Shown: one piece after another, positions 26,230 through 34,697 of the stretch
Numbering within the stretch: position 1 is the first letter of the stretch
How the letters are laid out: each line of letters starts with the position of its first letter
NCBI RefSeq assembly: GCF_002005445.1
Contig: NZ_CP014692.1
Span: forward strand, 930,001-994,000
Length of the DNA: 64,000 bases
Direction: 5' to 3'
Source: Acetobacter aceti
Lineage (GTDB): Bacteria; Pseudomonadota; Alphaproteobacteria; Acetobacterales; Acetobacteraceae
Notes under the pieces: model-generated
What the model was told of the DNA's origin: nothing
The model's database searches: none
The model's input: only the letters and a program-made list of their open reading frames with translations
Program-made: the position numbers and the translations under genes

Positions 26230-27750
26230 ATGTCTTCCTCTGATGAGATGGGCGAAGTGCCCCGTTCGCGCCATATTCTGACCAGCACCGGCTGGAACAT
26301 CATCGGACGTATTGTGCCGGTATTCGTCGCTATTCTTGCTACCCCCCGGCTGATCCATATGCTTGGTCTGTCGCGCTGGGGTATTTTTACCATCGCCTTG
26401 AGCCTGGTCAGTACGCTCGGGATTTTTGATCTCGGATTGGGTCGCGCGCTCACTCGTGCAACTGCCGATCGTCCTGAAGGAAAGACAACGCCCGAAACGG
26501 CTGATCTGATCTTCACAGGCAGCATCATGATGGGCTTCATGGGGATCATGGGAGGTGTCGCCGCCGCTGCTCTGGTCGGTATATGGGTTGACCATGGACT
26601 GAAGATCGCACCAGAACTGCACTCTGAAGTGCTCTGGTCATTGTGGATATTCTGCGCCACCGGACCATTTCTGATGGTTAATGCTTCGTTCTGGGGTGTT
26701 CTCACCAGCTACAACGCATTCCGGACTGCCAATCTCATTACCATTCCGGTTTCGATCGCCTATTATGTGGCGCCTGTGCTTGTGCTGTACGTGTGGAACA
26801 GTCTTGTGGGTGTCATGCTGGTGATCCTCGCCTGCCGGCTGTGGCTCACCTTTGCCTATGGCCGCTCTTTGCTGCACCTCATCCCCGAACTGAAACAGGC
26901 CCGCTTCCGGAGCCATCTGCTCAAGCCACTGCTGCGGATCGGTGGCTGGATGACGGTTTCCAATCTGGCCTTTCCGATTTTGAGCTACGTCGACCGTTTC
27001 ATGATCGCCAGTGTTGTCTCCGCTGCTGCGACCAGTTTTTATACAACGCCGGCCGATGTCGTGACGCGCTTCAATATGCTCAGCTCGTCCGTCAGCGCTT
27101 CATCCTTTCCTGCACTTGCGTCTTCATGGCGACGTGACCCGGGGCGCGCATCGGAAATTTACTGCACAAGCGTGCTGGCGGTCAGCGCTTTGCTGTTTCC
27201 GCCCTGTCTGATCACGGCATTATTCAGTCACACCTTTCTGTCGCTGTGGATTGACGCCTCCTTTGCCGATCACAGTGCGATGATCATGAAATTTTTATGC
27301 GTGGGTGTCTTTCTGGGCGGCATTGACACCATCGCATACAGCCTGCTGGACGCGATTGGCCGTCCGGATGTGAACGCACGCTTTTCAATTGGTGAAATCA
27401 TTTTCTATCTGCCGGTCCTTTATCTTTCACTGATTTATTTTGGTGTACCGGGCGCCGCCTGCGTATGGGCTATCCGGATTTGCGCCGACTACAGTGTCCG
27501 CTCGCTGGTGAGCATTCGATTCTATGCACCTCTGAAGCCTGCCATTCTGCAGGTTCTACCCGCGACAGTATTGGGTGCGGTTTTACTGGTCATAGCGATG
27601 GTCAGGATTTCCGCCCTTCCGGCTATAGGGGAAATGATGCTGTCTATGCTGATTTTTTATGGGGTTTTGTGGTTTGCCTGCCTGAACCGGTCTGAACGTG
27701 AAGCATTCATAGCATTGTCCGGTAGAGTTAAGCGACGAATGGGGATGTGA
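26230..27750 (+). CDS. Polysaccharide flippase (Wzx/MATE-like)
   Basis: A 506-residue membrane protein with about 12-14 hydrophobic segments and the pattern of the polysaccharide transporter family (TGWNIIGRIVPVFVAILATPRLIHMLGLSRWGIFTIALSL at the start, LRIGGWMTVSNLAFPILSYVDRFMIASVV mid-protein). Such proteins flip lipid-linked sugar units across the inner membrane. GGAG at 26219-26222 precedes ATG 26230. No glycosyltransferase is adjacent, so the substrate is unknown. The 248-base space before it (25982-26229) holds nothing recognisable. Confidence 0.85.
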   Translation: MSSSDEMGEVPRSRHILTSTGWNIIGRIVPVFVAILATPRLIHMLGLSRWGIFTIALSLVSTLGIFDLGLGRALTRATADRPEGKTTPETADLIFTGSIMMGFMGIMGGVAAAALVGIWVDHGLKIAPELHSEVLWSLWIFCATGPFLMVNASFWGVLTSYNAFRTANLITIPVSIAYYVAPVLVLYVWNSLVGVMLVILACRLWLTFAYGRSLLHLIPELKQARFRSHLLKPLLRIGGWMTVSNLAFPILSYVDRFMIASVVSAAATSFYTTPADVVTRFNMLSSSVSASSFPALASSWRRDPGRASEIYCTSVLAVSALLFPPCLITALFSHTFLSLWIDASFADHSAMIMKFLCVGVFLGGIDTIAYSLLDAIGRPDVNARFSIGEIIFYLPVLYLSLIYFGVPGAACVWAIRICADYSVRSLVSIRFYAPLKPAILQVLPATVLGAVLLVIAMVRISALPAIGEMMLSMLIFYGVLWFACLNRSEREAFIALSGRVKRRMGM

Positions 27751-28278
27751 ATACTATATTTTTTTTGAGCGATAAAATGAAAATATGGACGTATGCTCAT
27801 TGGTATATGAAGTCATTATATTGATAATTATGGATTTTTTATTTCTACAGAGAAAATTTATGCATATAATATTTCTTTTCATGATCTAAATATTGTGTCA
27901 GTGAGGATTCACTGACCTCTCTGATTTTGTTGGGCAGGCTCAGGCCGCAACCCGGCATGCTGAAACTGGCGTACCCCACCGCAGACACGAAAGCGCAGTC
28001 CCGCTTGCCGATGAGTCAGACCTCGCCAGCGTTGAGAACAGTCTCTTCGACGATGCTTCAGGACTACTGTCCTCTCCTGGACAATAAGAACGGGCATGAT
28101 TGCCGCCAACTACAAAATTAACGATCACAGCCAGTCTGACAGCGTGTCTGGAGCCGTTCCTGTTCTGAGAAACATCTCCGTGACTCTCTGAACCGGAGCG
28201 CGCCTGAATATCCTTTGCTGATTTTGACAGAAAGCGGGCTTCGCTGTCGTTATCCGGCGTATAAATCCGGACAGTGGC
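27751..28278. other. Non-coding interval with a short perfect hairpin
   Basis: The first ~150 bases are very AT-rich. An 8-bp perfect stem with a 4-base loop (GTCAGTGA-ggat-TCACTGAC, 27897-27916) may terminate the flippase transcript. From ~27920 to 28130 the composition returns to GC-rich and short frames exist on both strands. None resembles a known protein; this may be decayed coding sequence. Confidence 0.5.
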
Positions 28279-28788
28279 ATGGCTGTCCCTCCAGATACGA
28301 CATTGACAGAAGTATCCCGTTTCGCAGAGGCTTGTGTGATGGTTGACGCCTCATCACCAGCAGGGCAGTCCGAACAAGGCCCAACAGTCTATGCGTTTCC
28401 CGGCAAATCTTTGCTTAGCCGTGAAGAAGCGGCCCGTTATCTCGGGATTGCGCCTCTTCGCCTGAGGCTTCTGGATATCGCGCGTTGTGGACCGATCGCG
28501 CTTTCTCCGGGACGTTATCGGGTTGATGCGCTGGATCTTTACCGAAGCGAATTATTCCTCAAGGCGGAATTGCCTCTTGAGGAAGCATCGCGCCGGGCGG
28601 TGCTGGCACAGTCACGCATAGACGAGGGGCGGGCAGAGCATGACCCGTTCATGGACATGGCGACGCAGCATGATCTGCGTGATGTTATGGCTTTTATCGG
28701 CGGACGTATCGCTATCATCGGCGGTCTTGTTATTGTCGTCCTTTCACATACTCCGCTGTCGCGCATCCTGACACATACGCTCAAATAA
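28279..28788 (+). CDS. Unrecognised tail-anchored protein with an excisionase-like HTH
   Basis: A 169-residue protein. Residues ~45-95 look like a MerR/Xis-type winged helix (LLSREEAARYLGIAPLRLRLLDIA, then the wing GRYRVDALDLYRS). The C-terminus has one hydrophobic helix (IAIIGGLVIVVLSHTPLSRIL), which would anchor it in the inner membrane with the HTH in the cytoplasm. An acidic/charged middle links the two. No family name comes to mind. The neighbours are a flippase and a lactonase, and no integrase is near, so a phage excisionase role is unlikely. Start choice is uncertain; ATG 28339 is an alternative. Confidence 0.6.
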   Translation: MAVPPDTTLTEVSRFAEACVMVDASSPAGQSEQGPTVYAFPGKSLLSREEAARYLGIAPLRLRLLDIARCGPIALSPGRYRVDALDLYRSELFLKAELPLEEASRRAVLAQSRIDEGRAEHDPFMDMATQHDLRDVMAFIGGRIAIIGGLVIVVLSHTPLSRILTHTLK

Positions 28789-28950
28789 ACGTGTGCACAG
28801 ACAATATGGCGATCTGGACGGAAGAGGAGACGTTCTCCTCTTCGGGCTATGTCATGGCGTCTGGAAGTTGTCATAATAATAACATAAACAGGCGATTACT
28901 GGCGTGAGGCTCCCTGTGGGCGGATTTTTGCATGAGAACATGGATTGATC

Positions 28951-30264
28951 ATGGATAGTAAAACAGCTTTTGGGCGTCGTCTGTTCGGATTATCCGTTCT
29001 TGGGTCCGGGCTGACGGGATTCATGAAAGCCGCCTTTGGCGACACCCCTAAGACGCCGCCTCCTGAGCCGATTCCGAAAGCGGCCCTGCCGAAGGCGTCC
29101 CCGGAAGCTGCTGCCCGGAGGAACAGCGGCAGCCCGCGCACCCTGTGTTATGTTGGTGGGTACACAAGAGCGGGTCCGGCTGACACGAACGCCAAAGGCA
29201 TCACCCTGTTTGAGATGAATGAGGAAACAGGCGTGCTGACCCAGCTCGGGCAGGTCACTCCGGCAGACAATCCCTCTTTTCTCGCCTTGTCGACTGATCA
29301 TCGGTTTCTCTATGTCGTGAACGAAATCAGTGATTTCGAAGGACAGAAGAGCGGATCAGCGACTGCTTACGCCATCGACCCGCGTACCGGTGTCATTACG
29401 AAACTGAATACTGTTTCAACAGGCGGAGCTGACCCCGCCTTTCTGAGTGTGCATCCGTCCGGGCGCTATCTGCTTGTCGCCAATTACACAGGCGGAAGTG
29501 GCGCCGTCATCCGGATCCAGCCGGATGGAAGTCTCGGGGCATTGTCCGATCTTGTGCACAATACCGGCCCCAAAATGCCGGAACGGGCGAAAGACAATCC
29601 TCCCGGAAACTACGCGGTCAGTGATCATTCCGCGTCTCATATGCACATGATGCAGGCTGATGTGGATGGCCGTTTCATCATTGGATGCGATGCTGGCCTG
29701 GACCGCGTGTATGTCTGGAAGCTGGATCCCGATAAGGGGACCCTTACGCCAGCGGAGTCGCCCTGGCTGACGATGGAGCCCGGATCTGCACCGCGCCATT
29801 TCTGCTTCAATCCCAACGGCAAGGTCATTTATATTCTGGGTGAGCAGAATTCCCGGGTCGTTGTCGCTGATTATGATCAGAAAACAGGTGCAATGTCAGT
29901 GCGCCAGACCGCTTCGACCGTGACGGCGAAATTCCGCGGCAGTACTCTTGCAGCCGAAATAGGCATGCATCCGAGTGGCAAATTTATGTATGTCACCAAT
30001 CGTCTGGGTGACTCCATTGCCTGCTTCACGGTCAAGGATGATGGCTCCATCGAACTCTTTGACGAAGTATGGGAGCGCGCCAACTATGGCCGGTCTTTCG
30101 CATTCGATCCATCGGGCAGGTTCATGTTCGTTGCCAACCAGCGGAGTGATTCCATCACGTCATGGCGCGTGAATCCCGATACGGGCAATCTGGATTTCAC
30201 CTGGAATTTTACACCTATTGGCACACCAAGCGCTTTTGCCTTTATCACTCTGGATAATGCCTGA
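28951..30264 (+). CDS. Exported 6-phosphogluconolactonase-like beta-propeller lactonase
   Basis: A 437-residue protein of the seven-bladed lactonase family (PF10282), whose cytoplasmic members hydrolyse 6-phosphogluconolactone. Family marks are LCYVGGYTRAG, FLALSTDHRFLYVVNE, FLSVHPSGRYLLVANYTGGS, HMHMMQADVDGRFIIGCDAGLDRVYVW, GSAPRHFCFNPNGKVIYILGE and GRSFAFDPSGRFMFVANQRSDS. The N-terminus GRRLFGLSVLGSGLTGFMKAAFG looks like a twin-arginine export signal, followed by a Pro/Ala-rich linker, so it probably acts in the periplasm. Acetic acid bacteria make gluconolactones there by periplasmic oxidation, so a sugar lactone is a sensible substrate (inference). Confidence 0.85.
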   Translation: MDSKTAFGRRLFGLSVLGSGLTGFMKAAFGDTPKTPPPEPIPKAALPKASPEAAARRNSGSPRTLCYVGGYTRAGPADTNAKGITLFEMNEETGVLTQLGQVTPADNPSFLALSTDHRFLYVVNEISDFEGQKSGSATAYAIDPRTGVITKLNTVSTGGADPAFLSVHPSGRYLLVANYTGGSGAVIRIQPDGSLGALSDLVHNTGPKMPERAKDNPPGNYAVSDHSASHMHMMQADVDGRFIIGCDAGLDRVYVWKLDPDKGTLTPAESPWLTMEPGSAPRHFCFNPNGKVIYILGEQNSRVVVADYDQKTGAMSVRQTASTVTAKFRGSTLAAEIGMHPSGKFMYVTNRLGDSIACFTVKDDGSIELFDEVWERANYGRSFAFDPSGRFMFVANQRSDSITSWRVNPDTGNLDFTWNFTPIGTPSAFAFITLDNA

Positions 30265-30295
30265 TTCAGAAAAACTGTTTCTGGAACCGGTCTGT

Positions 30296-30332
30296 AAAAA
30301 CCCCACGCCAGATTTTCTGGTGTGGGGTTTTG
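30296..30332. terminator. Strong bidirectional terminator between lactonase and malic enzyme genes
   Basis: A ~14-bp stem (AACCCCACGCCAGA with TCTGGTGTGGGGTT, three-base loop) has A residues before and T residues after, so it can serve both converging genes. Confidence 0.88.
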
Positions 30333-30479
30333 TATTGCAACAAGACCTTTACCTACAAAAATTTTAAAAACAGGCAGTTTTCAGTGAAGCTTTTTTCCAA
30401 AGCTCCACTGAAAATATATCCAAACTATGTGTGTTCACCGCCCGCACCACGACATAATGTCCAGACTTCGTGAGGGCTC

Positions 30480-32105
30480 TCAGTAATGCGGATCGTAAGC
30501 CTGTTTCTCGATCCATGCCCTTATGTCATTCGGCCTGTCCACCCGCGCCATCCCCTTGTCGAAAATGAACTCTGCAAGACGGACCGCGGATGTCATGGAA
30601 ACGTCGATGATGTCTGTCTGCGGAGGGAATAACCTGCCGCGTTCCAGCGCGATTTCGTCAACCTGATCCGTCAGGGCTTTGGCTGCTTCAATAATCAGTT
30701 CATCCGTGATGATCTCAGGATGTGTCGCATACACAGCGAGACCGAGACCAGGGAAAATATAGAAATTATTCGCCTGTCCCGGATAGAACACCTTGTCGTC
30801 GATTTCGACGTTGGGAAACTGGATGCCGCCGGCAAACAGCGCACGTCCTTCCGACCAGGTGTAGGCCTCCTCCGCCGTGCATTCCGCGTTTGTTTCCGGA
30901 AGAGACAGCGAGAAGATGATGGGACGTTCATTCAGTGTCGCCATTTCCTTGATGACGGCCTGATTGAAAGCGCCTCCACAGGTTGAAACGCCGATCAGAA
31001 CCGTCGGCCGCGTGTTCCTGATTGTGGCGAGAAGATCCTGTGTCGGGGCTGCTTCCTTGGCAAAGCGCCGCTGCTCGGGGAGGAGGTCTGTGCGGGATGT
31101 TTCCAGAAGACCGTCCACATCCATCAGCGTGATGCGTTCGCAGGCCTGCTCATCGGTCAGTCCCTCCAGCTTCATGGCTGAAACCAGCATATCGGCCGTG
31201 CCCAGACCGGATGATCCTGCTCCGAGAAACAGATAGCGCTGTTCGGAGAGTTTCTCCTTCTTGACGCGAAGAGCGGTCACCAGACCGGCGAGCGTGACTG
31301 CAGCCGTACCCTGAATGTCATCGTTATAGCACAGAACCCTGTCACGATATCTGGCAAGGTAACGGAGCGCATCCGTGCCTTTCCAGTCCTCGAAATGCAG
31401 ACAGCAGCCGGGGAAAACTTCCTGAACGGCCTGCACGAACTCTTCGACAAATTCGTCGAGTTCTTCAATCGGCGGCGGTTCGCGGCGTGCGCCCAGATAG
31501 AGCGGGTCTGCTCTCAGCGCCGCATTGGTCGTGCCGATATCAAGCTGGATGGGAAGCAGGGAGCGGGGCGGGACTGAGCCGCAAACGGTATAGAGTTGCA
31601 GCTTGCCGATGGGGATGCCCATGCCGTTCACGCCGATGTCGCCAAGTCCGAGGATACGGCCGCCCGTCGTCACGCAGATTGTCCGGACATCACTTTCCGG
31701 CCAGTTGCGAAGCACTTCCGCGATACGGCCTTTCATGTCGAGCGTGATGTACATGCCGCGGGGACGACGGTAGATGTGGCTGAACACCTTGCAGGCCCGG
31801 GCGAGGGTGGGGGCATAGATGATCGGCACGAAACGGGCCGGGTCGGATCGCAGCACTTTGTAGAAAAGCGTTTCGTTCCGATCGACCAGCGAGTTCAAAT
31901 AGATATAGCGCTCAAGATCATCCGGCTTCAGTGCGATATGATGGAGCGAACGCTCCATCTGCCTGTCGAGTGTTTCAACGTGAGGCGGGATCAGACCCTC
32001 CAGACCGAGGCTCTTGCGTTCTTCAAGCGTAAAGCCTGTGCCGTGATTGACGTCGCCATCATTGAGCAGCGCCATGCCACGGAGCGAGGATTTCTGGGAT
32101 GTCAT
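30480..32105 (-). CDS. maeA: NAD-dependent malic enzyme
   Basis: A 541-residue enzyme that oxidatively decarboxylates malate to pyruvate. Conserved blocks: the catalytic region SHIYRRPRGMYITLDMKGRI and TTGGRILGLGDIGVNGMGIPIGKL, the metal-binding CCLHFEDWKG, the YNDDIQGTAAVTLAG motif, and the cofactor site LFLGAGSSGLGTADM. The length and the FEDW form match the SfcA/MaeA class. It is preceded by a 7+6+7 palindrome at about -155. It supplies pyruvate from the C4 pool, as SdaA does from serine. Confidence 0.93.
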   Translation of the reverse strand: MTSQKSSLRGMALLNDGDVNHGTGFTLEERKSLGLEGLIPPHVETLDRQMERSLHHIALKPDDLERYIYLNSLVDRNETLFYKVLRSDPARFVPIIYAPTLARACKVFSHIYRRPRGMYITLDMKGRIAEVLRNWPESDVRTICVTTGGRILGLGDIGVNGMGIPIGKLQLYTVCGSVPPRSLLPIQLDIGTTNAALRADPLYLGARREPPPIEELDEFVEEFVQAVQEVFPGCCLHFEDWKGTDALRYLARYRDRVLCYNDDIQGTAAVTLAGLVTALRVKKEKLSEQRYLFLGAGSSGLGTADMLVSAMKLEGLTDEQACERITLMDVDGLLETSRTDLLPEQRRFAKEAAPTQDLLATIRNTRPTVLIGVSTCGGAFNQAVIKEMATLNERPIIFSLSLPETNAECTAEEAYTWSEGRALFAGGIQFPNVEIDDKVFYPGQANNFYIFPGLGLAVYATHPEIITDELIIEAAKALTDQVDEIALERGRLFPPQTDIIDVSMTSAVRLAEFIFDKGMARVDRPNDIRAWIEKQAYDPHY

Positions 32106-32257
32106 GAATCAACACCTTTCTGTTCCAGTCATTGTCTCGGATCGCGTGTGTCCACAATGCTGGATTTTTTCGGTGTTGTCCAAAAACCGGGTTTTGTCCG
32201 GATTCGTAGGATTCTGTTCAGGTTTTTCAAGGAATATAGCCTGCCGAAGTCGAGAGG

Positions 32258-32277
32258 ATGTTCAGTATATTGAACAT
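32258..32277. promoter_or_regulatory. 20-bp palindrome upstream of the malic enzyme gene
   Basis: ATGTTCA-N6-TGAACAT with a GTATAT centre is a perfect 7-base inverted repeat. It lies between trmJ (ends 32292) and malic enzyme (starts 32105), both on the minus strand. The symmetry and size fit an operator for a dimeric regulator of the malic enzyme gene. Confidence 0.45.
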
Positions 32278-32291
32278 TCTCTGTCGCTTTC

Positions 32292-33062
32292 TCAGCGCAC
32301 CCGACGCCGGTTGACCAGTTCCGTGACAACTCCGTGCAGCGTTCGCAATTCCTGCTCGGTCACCTCGCCACGGGTGAAGAAATGACGCATGTTACGCACC
32401 ATCCCGGGGCGTTTCTGCTCGTTGCGGAGAAAGCCGCAGTCATCAAGTTCCCGGATGAGATGACCCATGAAATTCTCAAGCTCGCCTTTTGTGGCGACGT
32501 GAGTCCCGTTTGTCATCAACTCGCGGGGCGGCGTGTTGTCCTCTGTCAGCCACCACTCATAGGCCATGATCATCACGGCCTGCGCCAGATTCAGCGACAT
32601 GAACGCGGGGTTGAGCGGATAGCGGATCAACGCGTCCGCCCGCGCCATGTCCTCATTATCCAGCCCGGCGCGTTCCGGGCCGAACATCAGCCCGACCTTC
32701 AGGCCACGACTGGTTGCTTCCCGCAGTTCGATGGCGCCCCCACGGGCCGTCAGCAGAGGTTTGACGATATGACGGGGGCGGGGGCAGGTCGCATAGACGT
32801 GATGCAGATCGGCGATGGCGTCATCGACCGTCTCAAAGACTTCCGCCGCATCGAGAATACGATCCGCGCCGGAGGCCGCACGCCATGCCCGTTCCTGCGG
32901 CCATCCGTCACGCGGGGCGACAATCCGCATGTGGAACAGACCACCATTGGCCATGGCGCGGGCTGTGGTGCCGATATTCTCCGCCATCTGCGGGCGCACG
33001 AGAATGACGACCGGACTGTTGCCGATCGGTCCGATATCGGCGCCGCCGTCACGCCCGGTCAT
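32292..33062 (-). CDS. trmJ: tRNA 2'-O-methyltransferase TrmJ (SpoU family)
   Basis: A 256-residue SPOUT methyltransferase that methylates the ribose at tRNA position 32. Motif 1 is VVILVRPQMAENIGTTARAMANGG at the start. The SAM-binding knot follows as LMFGPERAGLDNEDMARADALIRYPLNPAFMSLNLAQAVMIMAYEW. ATG 33062 overlaps the cysS stop (ATGA), so the two are co-transcribed and coupled; a start at 33074 would add four residues inside cysS. The C-terminal helical extension fits TrmJ rather than the shorter TrmL. Confidence 0.9.
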   Translation of the reverse strand: MTGRDGGADIGPIGNSPVVILVRPQMAENIGTTARAMANGGLFHMRIVAPRDGWPQERAWRAASGADRILDAAEVFETVDDAIADLHHVYATCPRPRHIVKPLLTARGGAIELREATSRGLKVGLMFGPERAGLDNEDMARADALIRYPLNPAFMSLNLAQAVMIMAYEWWLTEDNTPPRELMTNGTHVATKGELENFMGHLIRELDDCGFLRNEQKRPGMVRNMRHFFTRGEVTEQELRTLHGVVTELVNRRRVR

Positions 33063-34420
33063 GCGCGCCTCCATGTGGTCCCGCCGGGACCGTCTTCAAG
33101 CACCACGCCCTTGTCGGTCAGTTCCTTGCGAATGGCGTCGGCGCGGGCGAAATCCTTCGCCTTGCGGGCCGCCAGACGTTCGGCGATCAGCGCGTCGATC
33201 GCGGCTTCGGAGGGACCGTCGCCAGCCTCGCCCCGGAACCATGCGGCAGGCTCCTGCATGAACAGGCCGATCATGCGACCGGACACCAGCAGATCGGCAG
33301 CGGCTTCACGGTCGCCAGCGAGTGCTGTGGTCGCCATGGTGTGTAGCTCCGCGATGGCTTTCGGCGTGTTCAGATCGTCGCACAGCGCGGCAAGGAAGGG
33401 CTCAGGAATGTTACGGCCTTCCACATCCAGCGGCCATGTGCTTTCCAGCGCCCGATAAAACCGGTCCAATGTGCGTTTTGCTTCGTCCAGTCCTGACCAT
33501 GTGAAGTTCAGGACCGAGCGATAGTGCGCGCCCATCAGCAGCAGACGCAGCGCTTCGACCGGACCTTTCGCCAGCACGTCGCGGATGGTCAGAAAGTTGC
33601 CCAGTGATTTGGACATTTTCTCGCCATCGACCAGCAGCATGGCGTTATGCACCCAGTAGTCGGCGAACCTGCTGCCGGGGAAGCAGCACAGGCTCTGGGC
33701 GCGTTCGTTTTCGTGGTGCGGAAAGAGCAGATCGCTGCCGCCGCCATGAATATCGAAACTGTCGCCGAGATAGCGATGCGACATGGCCGAGCATTCGATA
33801 TGCCAGCCGGGCCGCCCGCGTCCCCACGGAGAAGGCCAGCCCGGCTGGGTCGGCGTGGAGGGTTTCCACAGCACGAAATCACCCGGATCTCGTTTGTAGG
33901 GAGCGACCTCGACACGCGCGCCCGCCACGAGGTCTTCCGGATCACGTCCTGAAAGTGCGCCGTAGGACGGGAAGGAGGCGACGGCGAACAGCACATGCCT
34001 CTCGGCTTCATAGGCATGGCCGAGTTCGATCAGGTGGGCGATCATCGCCACCATCTGTTCGATATTGTGCGTGGCGCGTGGTTCGATATCCGGCGGCAGC
34101 ATGTTCATCGCTGCGAGATCTGTATGAAACTCGGCGGTCGTGCGGGCGGTGAGGGAGGCGATGTCCTCGTTGTTCTGCGCGGCCCGTGCCGTGATCTTGT
34201 CGTCCACGTCGGTGATGTTGCGCACGAACGTCACGCGTGGATAGAGCCTGCGCAGCAGGCGCGTGAGGATATCGGCCGTGAGCATGGCCCGCAGGTTGCC
34301 GACATGCGGCAGGTCGTAGACCGTGGGGCCGCAGTAATAGACCTTCACATGCTCCGGATCGAGCGGCTCGAACGGAACTGTCGCTCGCCGCTGGCTGTCA
34401 TGGAGCAGTAGCTGGGTCAT
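33059..34420 (-). CDS. cysS: Cysteinyl-tRNA synthetase
   Basis: A 453-residue class I aminoacyl-tRNA synthetase. The zinc ligand Cys is in VYYCGPTVYDLPHVGN, where HVGN is the HIGH-type motif; WHIECSAM and GGGSDLLFPHHENE supply further zinc and substrate ligands; and GEKMSKSLGNF is the KMSKS loop. Start and length match the family. trmJ overlaps its 3' end by four bases. Confidence 0.97.
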   Translation of the reverse strand: MTQLLLHDSQRRATVPFEPLDPEHVKVYYCGPTVYDLPHVGNLRAMLTADILTRLLRRLYPRVTFVRNITDVDDKITARAAQNNEDIASLTARTTAEFHTDLAAMNMLPPDIEPRATHNIEQMVAMIAHLIELGHAYEAERHVLFAVASFPSYGALSGRDPEDLVAGARVEVAPYKRDPGDFVLWKPSTPTQPGWPSPWGRGRPGWHIECSAMSHRYLGDSFDIHGGGSDLLFPHHENERAQSLCCFPGSRFADYWVHNAMLLVDGEKMSKSLGNFLTIRDVLAKGPVEALRLLLMGAHYRSVLNFTWSGLDEAKRTLDRFYRALESTWPLDVEGRNIPEPFLAALCDDLNTPKAIAELHTMATTALAGDREAAADLLVSGRMIGLFMQEPAAWFRGEAGDGPSEAAIDALIAERLAARKAKDFARADAIRKELTDKGVVLEDGPGGTTWRRA

Positions 34421-34697
34421 CGTAATAGGGTCTCTGTCGTCCTGATGCTGCCGAAATGCCCGGAAGGATGCATGATCTCCGGACGGGCCTTTTCCCGCTC
34501 ATGTTTATCGAATGCCAGCGGAAACCGGAAATCATCCCGCGTGGATGCCTTTTCACGCGTCGGAACGCAACACTGGAGCGCGTGGCCAAAGGGCATTCCT
34601 GACGATTCATGCCGGACATGGGTTCGTATGGGTTCCCATTTCTGCTGGCCGGGCCGATGATGGTTCGAAGCAAGGGGAGGGTGGAAGACGCGGCAGG

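Noticed and set aside
27909..28128. Short overlapping frames that could be a tiny gene or transposase scrap
   Set aside because: Neither strand gave a recognisable pattern or ribosome site, so it was described only as an intergenic interval.
32258..32277. The GTTC-containing dyad as a LexA box
   Set aside because: The alphaproteobacterial LexA box is a direct repeat (GTTC-N7-GTTC); this is an inverted repeat and no SOS gene follows.
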